A DNA stretch of 64,000 nucleotides from Lachnospiraceae bacterium (GCA_910575775.1 CAJTEY010000001.1:124001-188000); one strand, 5' to 3'. Positions 52,805 through 62,136 are shown, numbered from the stretch's first letter. Numbers and translations are program-made. Notes: generated by a model from the sequence alone, not told the origin.

Positions 52805-53269
52805 TCACTTCCGCTTCGCTTCCCCGAGCGCCAGCAGAAGCGCCCCGATTATAATGCAGAAGTCGGATATGTTGAACACAATCCCGCGAAGCCGCCTGTT
52901 TTTCACGGGAAAGCTGACATAATCCACCACATATTTCCTTGCCAGGCGGTCGTAAGTGTTGCTGTAAGCGCCGCCTAGCAGAAGGGCCAACCCTGCCTTG
53001 AGGGCAGAGTTTCCCCGAAAGCTGAATGTGGAGAGGAAAATCACCGTCATAAACAGTGTCAGTCCGAGTGAAAGCATGGCCACGACCCTCTGTTTCCCTT
53101 CTCCGATATCCAGAAAAGCGCCTTTGTTATGGTATCTCTTGATCAAAAGTCTTCCCTCACAGAAGGGTTTCTCCTCCCCCTCCTCCATGTTCTTTTCGAT
53201 ATGATTTTTTACAAGCAGATCCAGCATAAAAATCCCAAATGCCAGAGCTGCAAAGCCGATGACTGCCAT
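52805..53269 (-). CDS. lspA: Signal peptidase II-like lipoprotein peptidase
   Basis: A 154-residue membrane aspartyl peptidase that would remove signal peptides from prolipoproteins such as those at 19776, 54155 and 55927. There are four hydrophobic helices. Conserved segments are YHNKGAFLDIG, GGAYSNTYDRLARKYVVDYV with the first catalytic Asp in VVDYV, and VFNISDFCIIIG with the second. The GGAYSNTYDR stretch departs from the usual GGALGNLIDR, so this may be a divergent or second copy. GGGAGGGG precedes the ATG. It is convergent with the arcC-like gene (36-bp gap). Confidence 0.85.
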   Translation of the reverse strand: MAVIGFAALAFGIFMLDLLVKNHIEKNMEEGEEKPFCEGRLLIKRYHNKGAFLDIGEGKQRVVAMLSLGLTLFMTVIFLSTFSFRGNSALKAGLALLLGGAYSNTYDRLARKYVVDYVSFPVKNRRLRGIVFNISDFCIIIGALLLALGEAKRK

Positions 53270-53355
53270 AACACCCCTCCCGCCTTTTTCTGTCTATCAA
53301 TCGTTTACGCCGTCGCCGCCGCTAAGGCGCGGAGGCAGATTCAGATTCTTCCTTC

Positions 53356-54099
53356 TCAAAACTGCCGGATCACCCGCAGGCTCCTTTGCAGCGTAATCCA
53401 GAGCGGATGCGGAACCTTGTTGGTCCGAAGCGCCAGATACCCCTCCCTGAAGGATATCAGGTAATTCTTAAGCCCCGCATTGCTGGTGCCTCCGTAGAAC
53501 ATGGCCACCAGAACCTCCGGCACATAAGCCAGCTTGTTTTCCGGCTCCTTCAGGAAACGCACCATAAACTCGTAGTCCGCCGCGCAGCGGTAAGAGGTAT
53601 CATACATCCCGTATTTCTCATACACACTCCGCCGGAGAAAAAGGGTCGGATGCCCCGGCATCCAGCCCTCCGAAATCCGTCCCTGTCCCATACGCCACTC
53701 CCTGATCACCCGCTCGCCTTCCACATAAACAAGATCCGCGTGAGCGCCCACACATTCCAAGCCTCCCTGTTCCAGCGCGGCAATCATTTTGCTGACCGCA
53801 TCAGATTTGCATAATTTATCGTTGCAGACCGCAACCACTTCACCGGTACTCATGCGCAATGCCTTGTTCATCGCATCATAAAGACCGCCGTCAGGTTCCG
53901 AAACCCACCGCACCGAATGCGTCTGACGCACTTCCATCCGCGCCGAAAACACTTTGATCAATTCCACTGTGCCATCCGTGGAACCACCATCCACAATCAC
54001 CACTTCCACATCGTGGTAATCCTGTTTCTCAATGCTTTCCAATGTGAACGGCAAGTTTTCTTTTGCATTATAAACCGTAACCAGTAAGGAAACCTTCAT
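53356..54099 (-). CDS. Family 2 glycosyltransferase
   Basis: A 247-residue cytosolic GT-A enzyme. It opens MKVSLLVTVYNAKENLPFTL, then VEVVIVDGGSTDGTVELI (nucleotide binding), WVSEPDGGLYDAMNKALRMS (the S-D/G metal region of the WcaA type) and AADYEFMVRF near the acceptor site. Such enzymes add sugars to exopolysaccharide or wall polymers. ATG 54099 is preferred over 54141 because it starts the fold and has GGAG 10 nt upstream. It follows the DUF5722 gene by about 55 bp and may be its operon partner. Confidence 0.85.
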   Translation of the reverse strand: MKVSLLVTVYNAKENLPFTLESIEKQDYHDVEVVIVDGGSTDGTVELIKVFSARMEVRQTHSVRWVSEPDGGLYDAMNKALRMSTGEVVAVCNDKLCKSDAVSKMIAALEQGGLECVGAHADLVYVEGERVIREWRMGQGRISEGWMPGHPTLFLRRSVYEKYGMYDTSYRCAADYEFMVRFLKEPENKLAYVPEVLVAMFYGGTSNAGLKNYLISFREGYLALRTNKVPHPLWITLQRSLRVIRQF

Positions 54100-54154
54100 C
54101 CCGATTTTTCTCCATGCCATGCCTCTTTCCCATGACGTCATGCTCTAATGCACC

Positions 54155-55930
54155 TTAATTCCCGTCTGTCTCCGCCTCTGCCCACGACAGCGCCTCCTCC
54201 AGGCTTGCCGCTCCCAGAATATTAAGCATAAATCCCGTGTACTCCCCGGCTCTGTCCGTATCGATATAGCGGAAAACATCCTTTATATACTTCCCGGAAT
54301 GGTCGTACTCATACACGCCAAAGGCCAGCCCTGCCATCACCTCCTCCGGCGCATCCGTCTGCCGGTTCATCAAAAAGGCGTCCACATAAGGATTATTCTC
54401 CACAATATAATAGCAGTAGGCGAAAGCCGCCGCCTGCAGCCGCTCCCCGGAGCCGGACGAAAAACCAAGCTCCGTGATCGTGACACTGCGTACCTCTCCC
54501 GCCCTGTCCAGATATTCCTCCTCGGACAGCAGATCCGTCAGCACGTTCAGATTCATAATGGACAGATGAGGGGCGTCAATCGTCTTGTCATACTCCTGCG
54601 ACCAGTAGTTCACGCGCGTAAGCGGTTCCGGGTAAGGGTGGATCGCAATGCCCCAGTCATAATTCCCGTGCGCCAGCGCCGCCTCGTTAAAGCTTTCCAT
54701 AATATCCCTGCCGTTAAAAAAGGCGGAATTGTCCCCTTCGTTGCTGTTCCAGGCGTGGTCAATGCTGAAATACACCCTCCCCTGCGCATAATGGCTCTTC
54801 ACCGCCTGATAAAAGATGCGGAAAGATTTTTCAAACTCCTTGGTGTAATGGTACACATCCCGGGTGTTCATATAATTCCACACCCGGTTCTGGTTGATCT
54901 CGTTGGCTATCACCCAGCTGTGTATCAAACCGTGTTTTCCATCCGAATACCGCTCCGCCAGAAATCCTGCCACAGCCTCCAGGGTCCGGGTTCCCTCCTC
55001 ATCGGCCGCGTTAAACATATAATAGTATGCGCCGCTCTCCTGGTTTCTCGCATCCGGGTGGATCAGCTCCGGGAATGCCTCGTTCCAGTCATTTAGCACA
55101 ACCGCCGTGGCGGTCATTCCCATATTCGACAGATAAGTAAAAAGCCCGTCATAACCGTTGATCGCCGCCCCGTTAAAAGCATAATTTCTGCCCTTGTATG
55201 TATAGGTGATCGTCGGAAACGTCTGATCCGTAGTCTCCCCCATAATATGTGAAAGCGGTATATTGTAGATCGCATGCTTCACACCCAGATCCGTCAGTTC
55301 CGGCGTCCCAAGCATTGTGGGGTCTAAAAGAATCCCCTTTTTGGAACCCGGATCCGGGTAAGGATCTTGATTTTCCGCAAGCGCCTCCGGGTTCGATATA
55401 TATACACTCCTGCCCACCTGCACGTAGTTCCCGTCCATCTTCACCGCCGGGATAAACCGTGCGTACAGATAGGCGTCCCGATAGGAAAAAACAGTCTCCC
55501 ATTCCCTGTCTTTGCGACCTCTCGTAACCGGCTCCTTCTCTAGGGCATCCGCATCCTGCTCCCAGGTATCCGCCCGGAACAGATACAGATACGCATCGTC
55601 ACTGGACGGGATCAGCGGCATGGTGAGTTTATACTGCAATTTTTTCAGCTCCGCATCATAGGTCAGCGCCACATCCATCGCATAATCCGAAAGCTCATCC
55701 ACCGACAGGCTTGTCTCCCCTGCCGTCAGCTCCGTCAGCTCTTTTTCCCGCTGCCCGGCTGCATTTTCCTCGTCCGTCTTCTCCTGTCCGGCAGGCGCGC
55801 TTGCGGGCGCCGCCTCCTCTCCGCATCCGCAGAGCAACGCAATCGCCATACAGATGCCTGTAAGCAGGGGATGCCCGGATCGGATCATACTTTTCTTTTC
55901 CTTATACACTCCCAAACCTCCCGCGCTCAT
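54155..55930 (-). CDS. DUF5722 lipoprotein (glycoside-hydrolase-like barrel)
   Basis: A 591-residue exported lipoprotein. A hydrophobic stretch ends in the lipobox AIALLCGC (Cys ~35), followed by a Glu/Ala-rich linker. The rest matches DUF5722: GVKHAIYNIPLSHIMGE, NGYDGLFTYLSNMGMTATAV, HSWVIANEINQNRVWNYMN (W-x-x-x-N-E, like a clan A acid/base), VYFSIDHAWNSNEGDN, and ITELGFSSGSG with a possible nucleophile Glu. I infer a TIM-barrel glycosidase-like fold; activity is unproven. ATG 55930 overlaps the stop of the BMP gene (ATGA), indicating translational coupling; Met15 (55888) is an alternative start nearer the signal peptide. Confidence 0.8.
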   Translation of the reverse strand: MSAGGLGVYKEKKSMIRSGHPLLTGICMAIALLCGCGEEAAPASAPAGQEKTDEENAAGQREKELTELTAGETSLSVDELSDYAMDVALTYDAELKKLQYKLTMPLIPSSDDAYLYLFRADTWEQDADALEKEPVTRGRKDREWETVFSYRDAYLYARFIPAVKMDGNYVQVGRSVYISNPEALAENQDPYPDPGSKKGILLDPTMLGTPELTDLGVKHAIYNIPLSHIMGETTDQTFPTITYTYKGRNYAFNGAAINGYDGLFTYLSNMGMTATAVVLNDWNEAFPELIHPDARNQESGAYYYMFNAADEEGTRTLEAVAGFLAERYSDGKHGLIHSWVIANEINQNRVWNYMNTRDVYHYTKEFEKSFRIFYQAVKSHYAQGRVYFSIDHAWNSNEGDNSAFFNGRDIMESFNEAALAHGNYDWGIAIHPYPEPLTRVNYWSQEYDKTIDAPHLSIMNLNVLTDLLSEEEYLDRAGEVRSVTITELGFSSGSGERLQAAAFAYCYYIVENNPYVDAFLMNRQTDAPEEVMAGLAFGVYEYDHSGKYIKDVFRYIDTDRAGEYTGFMLNILGAASLEEALSWAEAETDGN

Positions 55931-57141
55931 TCAAAATTCACCGCAACAGCCACCTGGGGCGGCGCTTCGATCGCGTCCGACACCCCTCTGTCGCCTCTCT
56001 TCATCTGCTTATAAATCTCAAAAAAATGGGTTGTGGGGATTTCCTTAAACCGCCACTCCGTATCCACTACCGGGATCGCCGCACAGCCGTCCTGCACACC
56101 GTAACGCCTCACCTGCCCGGCATCCTCCTCAGACCATCCCCCCGCCGCATAGTATTCATCGAGAGCGTCCGTCACAGCCGGTCCGATGTTTTTGACCGCA
56201 CTGGTCAGCACCCGGTCCGAAATCCTGCACTGATCTACGTCCGCGCCAATCATAAGGCCGTCCCGGTTTTCCGCCGCCTCCAGCACGGATTCGTACAATC
56301 CGCCTCCACAGGCAAAGATAATCTGCGTGCCATTTTCGTACCAGCCGTCTGCCCGCTCCCGCACGGCAATATCCGCCGCATAGGTGTCTGCATACCAGTA
56401 ATTGACTGTCACATCATCCAGCGATAAATCCTTGGCCGCCGCGTCGATTCCCTGCAGATAACCGTAGCCGTAACGCAGGACGGCAGGTTCCTCTCTGCCG
56501 CCTATAAAGCCAAGATTGCGGTAGCCTTCCCACACTGCCATATACCCCGCCAGATACCCGGCCTGCTCCTCGTGAAACAAAATACAGTGCACATTCTGCG
56601 CCAGAGAAAGTTCCTCCCCCTCCTCATCATGCGGCACGGTGTCCACAAGCAGAAAGGAAGTCTGCGGATAGGTTTCCTGCAAAGCCCCAACGGCTTTGCC
56701 AAACAGATCCCCTGCACAGACAACCAGTCCGGCATTGTCCGCCACAGCCCTCTGAATCATTTCACCATAGCTTTCCGGCACGTTCGGATCCGCATGATAA
56801 TAGGAAAAGGAAGTCCCCGCTCCCAGCGCATACATCCGCACACCGTTAAAAACCGCTTCATTGTAACCGCCATCCTCCACGGAACCATCCGTGAGGAAGG
56901 CAATCTCACCGCCTGTCTCACTGTAATCCCCGTAGGGATCCTCAAACATTTTCTGGACCGCCTCCCGCCAGGTAGTCGTCTCCACGCCCGATCCGTTCTC
57001 CTCTTCCCCTTCGCTCTCCTGCTTCGTCTCCTCCGGCTCATCATTCTCCGCAGATGACACTGTCTCCTGTGCAGGATTCCCGCAGCCCGTCAGAATCAAA
57101 AGTACAATCAGCCCGGCCAGTCCAAGCTTACGTTTCCTCAT
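55927..57141 (-). CDS. BMP family substrate-binding lipoprotein
   Basis: A 404-residue lipoprotein with signal RKRKLGLAGLIVLLILTGCG (lipobox Cys ~19) and an acidic linker. The mature part is the Bmp/Med type of periplasmic-binding fold: IAFLTDGSVEDGGYNEAVF, VPESYGEMIQRAV, FHEEQAGYLAGYMAVWEG, LGFIGGREEPAVLRYGYGY, IIFACGGGLYESVLEAAE and MIGADVDQC. BMP proteins bind nucleosides or related ligands for ABC importers, but no permease or ATPase lies nearby, so it may serve as a sensor or partner of the coupled DUF5722 protein. ATG 57141 follows AAGGCGG; longer upstream frames lack homology. Confidence 0.85.
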   Translation of the reverse strand: MRKRKLGLAGLIVLLILTGCGNPAQETVSSAENDEPEETKQESEGEEENGSGVETTTWREAVQKMFEDPYGDYSETGGEIAFLTDGSVEDGGYNEAVFNGVRMYALGAGTSFSYYHADPNVPESYGEMIQRAVADNAGLVVCAGDLFGKAVGALQETYPQTSFLLVDTVPHDEEGEELSLAQNVHCILFHEEQAGYLAGYMAVWEGYRNLGFIGGREEPAVLRYGYGYLQGIDAAAKDLSLDDVTVNYWYADTYAADIAVRERADGWYENGTQIIFACGGGLYESVLEAAENRDGLMIGADVDQCRISDRVLTSAVKNIGPAVTDALDEYYAAGGWSEEDAGQVRRYGVQDGCAAIPVVDTEWRFKEIPTTHFFEIYKQMKRGDRGVSDAIEAPPQVAVAVNFE

Positions 57142-57290
57142 TCTACTATATCCGCCTTCCATGAACATTCCATTCCACTGTGTGAGCATAACATTCCAAA
57201 ATAAACACTCACTATTACACCTTACCACAAGTGGGAGGAATCAGCAAGGTTTGACGAAATCCCCTTCCCTTTTCCTGTCATTTCCAAAGC

Positions 57291-57337
57291 AAAAAGGCAG
57301 CGTTTCCATCCTCTGTCCTCGGAATGAAAAACGCTGC
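57291..57337 (-). terminator. Terminator of the ATPase-TPR operon
   Basis: On the minus strand, GCAGCGTTT pairs with AAACGCTGC and is followed by CTTTTT, 34 bp after the TPR stop codon. Confidence 0.75.
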
Positions 57338-57370
57338 TTCTATGTCTTAATGCCGTGTACACCAAACCCG

Positions 57371-58903
57371 TTACTTCTCCATTTCTTCTTCCCCTAAAAT
57401 CTGCGCCAGAACCGGCCGTGCCTTTCCATATAGCGCTTCCGCCTGCGTGTTCTTGTTCTGTTTCCCGTACAGTTCAGCCAGCGTCAAATAAACAAATGCT
57501 GTTTTTGGATGTTTCTCTCCGAAGAGATTCTCATAAATTGACAACGCCTCACAATAAAACCTCTCCGCTTCCTCATATCTTCCCTGTTTCTCATATAAGT
57601 AAGCCAAATTATAGCAGGTCGCTGCTGCCTTCCAACTTCCTCCCCCACACACCACTTTATATATTGTAATTGCTTTTCGATACATCTCTTCCGCTTCTGC
57701 CTCTTTATTTTGATGCGCACGCAAAAACGCCAGATTATTATAAGTATCAGCTATGTTCGGATGATATTCCGGCAAAACTTCTTTTAGAATTGCCAGTGTT
57801 TTCTCTAACAGCTCTTCTGCTTGTCCGTACTTTTTTTGTCTCAAATATATAATTGCCAAGCTATTATAGGTTGCCGCCACATCCGAATTTTGTTTTCCTA
57901 ATACCTTTTCCGTTACTGCCAATACTTGTCGATATAATCGCTCCGCCTCCTCATATTTCCCCTGTTTCTCATATTTTACTGCTAAATTATGGCAAAATGA
58001 GACCGTCTTCGGATGTTCTGCACCTAACAGTTCCACACACATAGAGACCGCTCTGCGGCTCAGTTCCTCCGCCTCCCTGTATCTTCCCTGCCTTTCGTAA
58101 ATCAATGCCTGCAAGTCATAGCATGCCGCTATCATCGGATGGTTTTCTCCCAGAACCTTTTTGCATATATCCAGTGCCCTTCCACACTGCTCCGATGCCT
58201 GCCCATACTGATCCATGTTCACATATCCCTCTGCCATTTCATAATACACAGAGGCAGTTTCCAGATGCTCCGATCCCAGAATCTCTTCGTAAATCTTTGC
58301 CGCCTTCCACAACAGTCTTAAGCTCTCCTGATATTTTGCGGTGTCGCTCTCTTTCTTCGCTTGCTGCACAAGTGCATAGGCTTTCGTCAACTGTTGCCTG
58401 GGTTCTCCTTGAAGCCCCGTTTGCATCCGCCATTCCTCCTCTATATCTAAAGTCTGTATTTCTTCACGCCATTTTTCTTCCACTGCATGCTCTTCAAAGA
58501 TCACTCTGATTTTTATAAAAGAATAAAAGTCATAGGCGCCGGTTGCCAGACTGTCGTCCCCATACGCGGTTGTAAAAAAAATCAAATTTTTCTCAAGCCC
58601 TGCCAGCATATCCCGGCTGAAATTCAAACGTCTTATATCCTCTTCATTCTGTATCGCAAGATGAAAATTGATAACAAAAAAAGTATCGATGCCACTCTGG
58701 GCATCTATCCACTGTTTCAATGTTTGAAAAGAGTATCCCCCAGGGTTTTGTCTGCAGTCATAGATGCCTATTCTGCCATGACGGTACACTTCTACGATTT
58801 CCATCTGGATCAGCTCATCGGCTACCGCCAGAAACAGCCCGCTTTCCGACCGATTGATGATCCATCCCAGTGCCTGATAACCATCCAGATTTTTTTCTGA
58901 CAT
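57371..58903 (-). CDS. TPR-repeat protein paired with a P-loop ATPase
   Basis: A 510-residue soluble protein. Residues 1-165 form an alpha/beta domain I cannot name: NLDGYQALGWIINRSESGLF, IGIYDCRQNPGGYSFQTL, FFVINFHLAIQNEEDIRRLN and LIFFTTAYGDDSLATGAYDF. It contains no catalytic signature. From about 185 to the end there are ~8 TPR repeats of 42 residues with the kinesin-light-chain-like pattern (YxxLAxxYxxQGKYEEAExLYxxAL...LGxxHPxTA). ATG 58903 overlaps the upstream ATPase stop region by one base of separation (TAGgATG), so the two are translationally coupled; longer upstream frames only run into the ATPase gene. The pair resembles a split NLR/STAND module, with ATPase plus repeat sensor, but no effector is recognisable. 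Confidence 0.75.
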   Translation of the reverse strand: MSEKNLDGYQALGWIINRSESGLFLAVADELIQMEIVEVYRHGRIGIYDCRQNPGGYSFQTLKQWIDAQSGIDTFFVINFHLAIQNEEDIRRLNFSRDMLAGLEKNLIFFTTAYGDDSLATGAYDFYSFIKIRVIFEEHAVEEKWREEIQTLDIEEEWRMQTGLQGEPRQQLTKAYALVQQAKKESDTAKYQESLRLLWKAAKIYEEILGSEHLETASVYYEMAEGYVNMDQYGQASEQCGRALDICKKVLGENHPMIAACYDLQALIYERQGRYREAEELSRRAVSMCVELLGAEHPKTVSFCHNLAVKYEKQGKYEEAERLYRQVLAVTEKVLGKQNSDVAATYNSLAIIYLRQKKYGQAEELLEKTLAILKEVLPEYHPNIADTYNNLAFLRAHQNKEAEAEEMYRKAITIYKVVCGGGSWKAAATCYNLAYLYEKQGRYEEAERFYCEALSIYENLFGEKHPKTAFVYLTLAELYGKQNKNTQAEALYGKARPVLAQILGEEEMEK

Positions 58904-58904
58904 C

Positions 58905-60200
58905 CTAAACCAACCCCTGTTCTGCAAAAAAACGGGCAACCAACGGGTGAATGTTGTGCCAGCGTTTTCCATTATACTCAAGAACCACCAATGCCTGAAG
59001 CATTTTTAGAAGCATCTGCTTATCCTCAATCAATTCTTTATTTCCCTGATAAATATGGACAAGAAAATCATAATCTTTTTTCTCAATCCTTCTGGTCAGG
59101 GATGTTTTCACTTCTTCCAATGCCCTTTCCGCATCCTCCATGAAAATTCTTTCACTGCCCCTGCGTTCCGCCCGCTTGGCAGACGAATTGATCATTTGAA
59201 ACAAATCCCGCAGGGATCCACCTGAATATCTGATCAGACTTTCTAACACCCCTTCTTTAAATAATTGTAAATCCGCTCGTTTTTCTACAATTCCGCGTAT
59301 TACATGAATGCCTTCTTCATATGGATTCCCTTCTATCGTCTCTATTTTAATCATTGGCAATGTCTTAGTAATGAAATATGCCTCCATTGCCGAAAATCTG
59401 GTGTCGTAGGAGAGCGCGATCGGAAATGTGTAGATAACGGAAAACGGCATCCCCGAAAGAACCGATGCATAATTGTAAAATACATTCCACGCATCCTCTG
59501 GATTCAATTTGTCCAGATCTTCAAATATAATAACCGGCGCTTTTCCCCCTGTTTTCCCGACAATCTCCTTTGAGACGCTGCGCAGCACCTCAATCCATTC
59601 ACTCGAGCGCACACTGATCTTCTTTCTGTACTCTTTTCGCACTTCCTCGTTGTACTTGAGATCTGCCTTGATTTTAGCAAAAATGTGCAGAACACGAAGA
59701 ATCCCCGGCGTTTCCGCCGCAGCGCCTGCTTCTACCAGAAGCGCTTCCTCCCCTTTTGATACAAAAGTTTCTTCTCCTGCATCCCAGAAATGCATGATTC
59801 TATCCAGAACAGCTTCCTCTATTCTGCATCCACACTCCTCTGCAATTTCCAACAGGGCCTCTCCCATCAAAATAAACAGATCAGAATATACAATGTTAAA
59901 CATATCCAGATCCATACTGCACACAATCGTCTTTACCTGATATCCTTTTACATGCAAGTCATTGGAAAGGCGGTTTAGCTCTGTGCTCTTCCCGCACCCT
60001 TTATGTCCAAGCAGCAAAAATGCGCTGTGCGAATTTTCTTCCTGACAGATTTCAAAAATGTCTTCGATCGGAGAACTGTATTTATCGCTCATACGGTATT
60101 CCATCGTGTCATCACAATAAAATTCTGCCATTTGATCCACTTTTAACGGTTCAGGGGAAAATGCATTTATGATCTCTGAAATTCTGTTGGCACGCTTCAT
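58905..60200 (-). CDS. P-loop (AAA/STAND-like) ATPase
   Basis: A 431-residue soluble ATPase. Walker A is GHKGCGKST (65-73), Walker B is VIIFEDLDK (223-231), and a later SGGSLRDLFQMINSSAKRA (about 325-345) resembles the sensor-2/GGxxRD segment of Cdc6/Orc- and STAND-type ATPases. The C terminus (LQALVVLEYNGKRWHNIHPL) looks like a winged helix. There is no effector or nuclease domain. AAGGAG precedes the ATG and a TTGCTA-17-TATAAT promoter lies ~57-85 bp upstream, so with the TPR gene it forms an independent two-gene operon with its own terminator. A regulatory or defence role is possible but unproven. Confidence 0.82.
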   Translation of the reverse strand: MKRANRISEIINAFSPEPLKVDQMAEFYCDDTMEYRMSDKYSSPIEDIFEICQEENSHSAFLLLGHKGCGKSTELNRLSNDLHVKGYQVKTIVCSMDLDMFNIVYSDLFILMGEALLEIAEECGCRIEEAVLDRIMHFWDAGEETFVSKGEEALLVEAGAAAETPGILRVLHIFAKIKADLKYNEEVRKEYRKKISVRSSEWIEVLRSVSKEIVGKTGGKAPVIIFEDLDKLNPEDAWNVFYNYASVLSGMPFSVIYTFPIALSYDTRFSAMEAYFITKTLPMIKIETIEGNPYEEGIHVIRGIVEKRADLQLFKEGVLESLIRYSGGSLRDLFQMINSSAKRAERRGSERIFMEDAERALEEVKTSLTRRIEKKDYDFLVHIYQGNKELIEDKQMLLKMLQALVVLEYNGKRWHNIHPLVARFFAEQGLV

Positions 60201-60256
60201 GCAGGAAACACTCCTTTCGCTTACACTCCTTTAGGAAAACAACCAAATGTACATTT

Positions 60257-60285
60257 ATTATATACGATACCCCATATATTAGCAA
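60257..60285 (-). promoter_or_regulatory. Promoter of the ATPase-TPR operon
   Basis: On the minus strand: TTGCTA (60280-60285), a 17-bp spacer and TATAAT (60257-60262). It lies directly after the subtilase stop codon. Confidence 0.7.
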
Positions 60286-60293
60286 AATCTTTT

Positions 60294-61973
60294 CTACAAC
60301 CTCGCCAGCGTCTCAAAGGTTCCGTTAATATTGATCCGCCCGTATCCCCAGCGTTTATCGGGATATCGGATGTCTCCCGGCCGTTCCGCCCCCTGGATCA
60401 GAAAACTCTTGGTTCCCCGGCTGTCCACGGCGAAGGCGTTTCCGTCAACGATCGCCCATTCCAGAAACTGCGCCACACAGCCTGCCGCCAGCGCCGCCGC
60501 CATGCAGGAACCGTCCGTCTCCCCGAGTGCGGTGTGCACACCCACCCCGGGTGCGGCAAGATCCGGCTTAATGCCGCCGCTTCTGCTGAATCCCCTGCCG
60601 GAAGACGCATACCAGCTGTCCGTATAACTGTCGTAGGCAGAAATGGTAATCACCTGCGAGGCGTTGGCAGGCTCTGTCAGCGTCACATCCGGACTTGGCT
60701 GCAGAAAAGTAACGCTCTGTTCCAAAAATTCTTCGATCGGAAGCCACATATGATATATGCCATCGCCATTCGGCCCCCTCGCGGAAGCCGTCAGCGTCAC
60801 GGTCCAGATGCCCGGCGTCGGATCTACAAAGCGCAGAAAAATGAGCGGATCTCCCGCGTCCTTCTCCACAAGAACAATCCCCACCTGTATGCGGGTTCTC
60901 TCAAAAATAAAGGAGACGTTCCTGTCCATGCCGTTTCGAAAATCAATCACCGGCGATACTTCCCCTCCCGGAGAGCGTATCGAAACGGCATAGACATCCG
61001 GCAGGCTCCCCCAGATTTCTGCGCAAAAACCCTTCATCTGGCCGGCAACGCGGATCTCCACATTGCTCGGCATAAAATTTTCATAGTGGTGTTCCCTGTC
61101 GCCTTCATTGCCGCCGCCTACCACAACGGCCCTGCTTCTCCGGCCCGCCACGATGTTTAAATACGAATCCAGCGCGGAGGTACCGTCATGGCTGCCCATA
61201 TTTGTGCCAAGTCCGATTACAATGACTACGGGCCTGCTGAACGCCACCGCCATCTGCTGCAGATACTTCACAGCCTCCATGATATCGTTTTCTGCGAAAG
61301 CCTCCGCCCGGTCATCGATCAGGTAATAATCGCGCAGATACGCCTTTGCACTTTTTAGTTTCACCACCGCTATGTCCGCGAGGGGCGCAGCTCCCCGAAA
61401 CGTGAGTCCCTGATCCAGAAGGCTCCCCGCCGCCGCAGAGGCCATCTTTGTGCCGTGTCCGTTGGTATCGGTACTGGGAACCACCGTCTCCGGCTCCGCC
61501 GCAGCGAGCGCCCTGTCGATATCCGCCCTGCGGTATTCTGTTCCGTATGCAAAACCCTCGGGCGGCTCCCCTGTCTGTATGGTCTGATCCCAGATGGAAA
61601 GAATGCGGCTGCTCCCGTCCTCTCTGCGGAACACATCCTCCCGATAATCAATTCCCGTATCGACAAACCCAACAATAACGCCGCTTCCCTGTAAGGCAAG
61701 CGGCGGATTCTGTACACGGATATTGCCCATCGCCGCCAGCGGGGAAGCGTCGAACCCACGCTCTCCCGCCTGCATCAGCCCGTACAGTTTAGGGATCGTC
61801 GAATATCCATAGTTACCTATGGATACCGGCTGCACCTGACTGCGCCTCACATGTGCAATACCGTAGCCGGCATCAATTTCACGATAACAGAACTCTACAT
61901 CCGCTCCCTCAAGAATCTCCACGATCACATCATAATCGACAATGATATCCAAAAAGTCTTCCGACAAAATCAT
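60294..61973 (-). CDS. Csp-type S8 subtilase with Cys at the nucleophile position
   Basis: A 559-residue subtilisin-like protein of the clostridial CspB/CspC type, without a signal peptide. The N-terminal ~55 residues are prodomain-like. The catalytic Asp lies in VGFVDTGID (D105), the His in NGHGTKMAS (H173) and the oxyanion region near VVVGGGNEGD. A beta-rich insertion (about 320-450) is typical of Csp proteins. The nucleophile motif, normally GTS-M-A, reads DGSCMAAALAAG, placing Cys (codon 60504-60506, C490) where Ser should be. Csp proteins process spore-germination factors or act as pseudoprotease sensors. This one may be a thiol protease or a pseudoenzyme. ATG 61973 is preferred to the upstream TTG (61988), though both have weak ribosome sites. 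Confidence 0.87.
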   Translation of the reverse strand: MILSEDFLDIIVDYDVIVEILEGADVEFCYREIDAGYGIAHVRRSQVQPVSIGNYGYSTIPKLYGLMQAGERGFDASPLAAMGNIRVQNPPLALQGSGVIVGFVDTGIDYREDVFRREDGSSRILSIWDQTIQTGEPPEGFAYGTEYRRADIDRALAAAEPETVVPSTDTNGHGTKMASAAAGSLLDQGLTFRGAAPLADIAVVKLKSAKAYLRDYYLIDDRAEAFAENDIMEAVKYLQQMAVAFSRPVVIVIGLGTNMGSHDGTSALDSYLNIVAGRRSRAVVVGGGNEGDREHHYENFMPSNVEIRVAGQMKGFCAEIWGSLPDVYAVSIRSPGGEVSPVIDFRNGMDRNVSFIFERTRIQVGIVLVEKDAGDPLIFLRFVDPTPGIWTVTLTASARGPNGDGIYHMWLPIEEFLEQSVTFLQPSPDVTLTEPANASQVITISAYDSYTDSWYASSGRGFSRSGGIKPDLAAPGVGVHTALGETDGSCMAAALAAGCVAQFLEWAIVDGNAFAVDSRGTKSFLIQGAERPGDIRYPDKRWGYGRININGTFETLARL

Positions 61974-62136
61974 TTCCCGACAGGTCAAGATTTTTCATGC
62001 ACATAAATAAGACAAGCTTATCTACATACCCTTTCCGCCCAACGCTCCTTGCTGTATCCTATGCGCGGACGGAATGTCCTGACACCGGCGGCCAAGGGTG
62101 CCGGCCGCGCCCTGGCCGTAAGTCTGACGGCAGACG

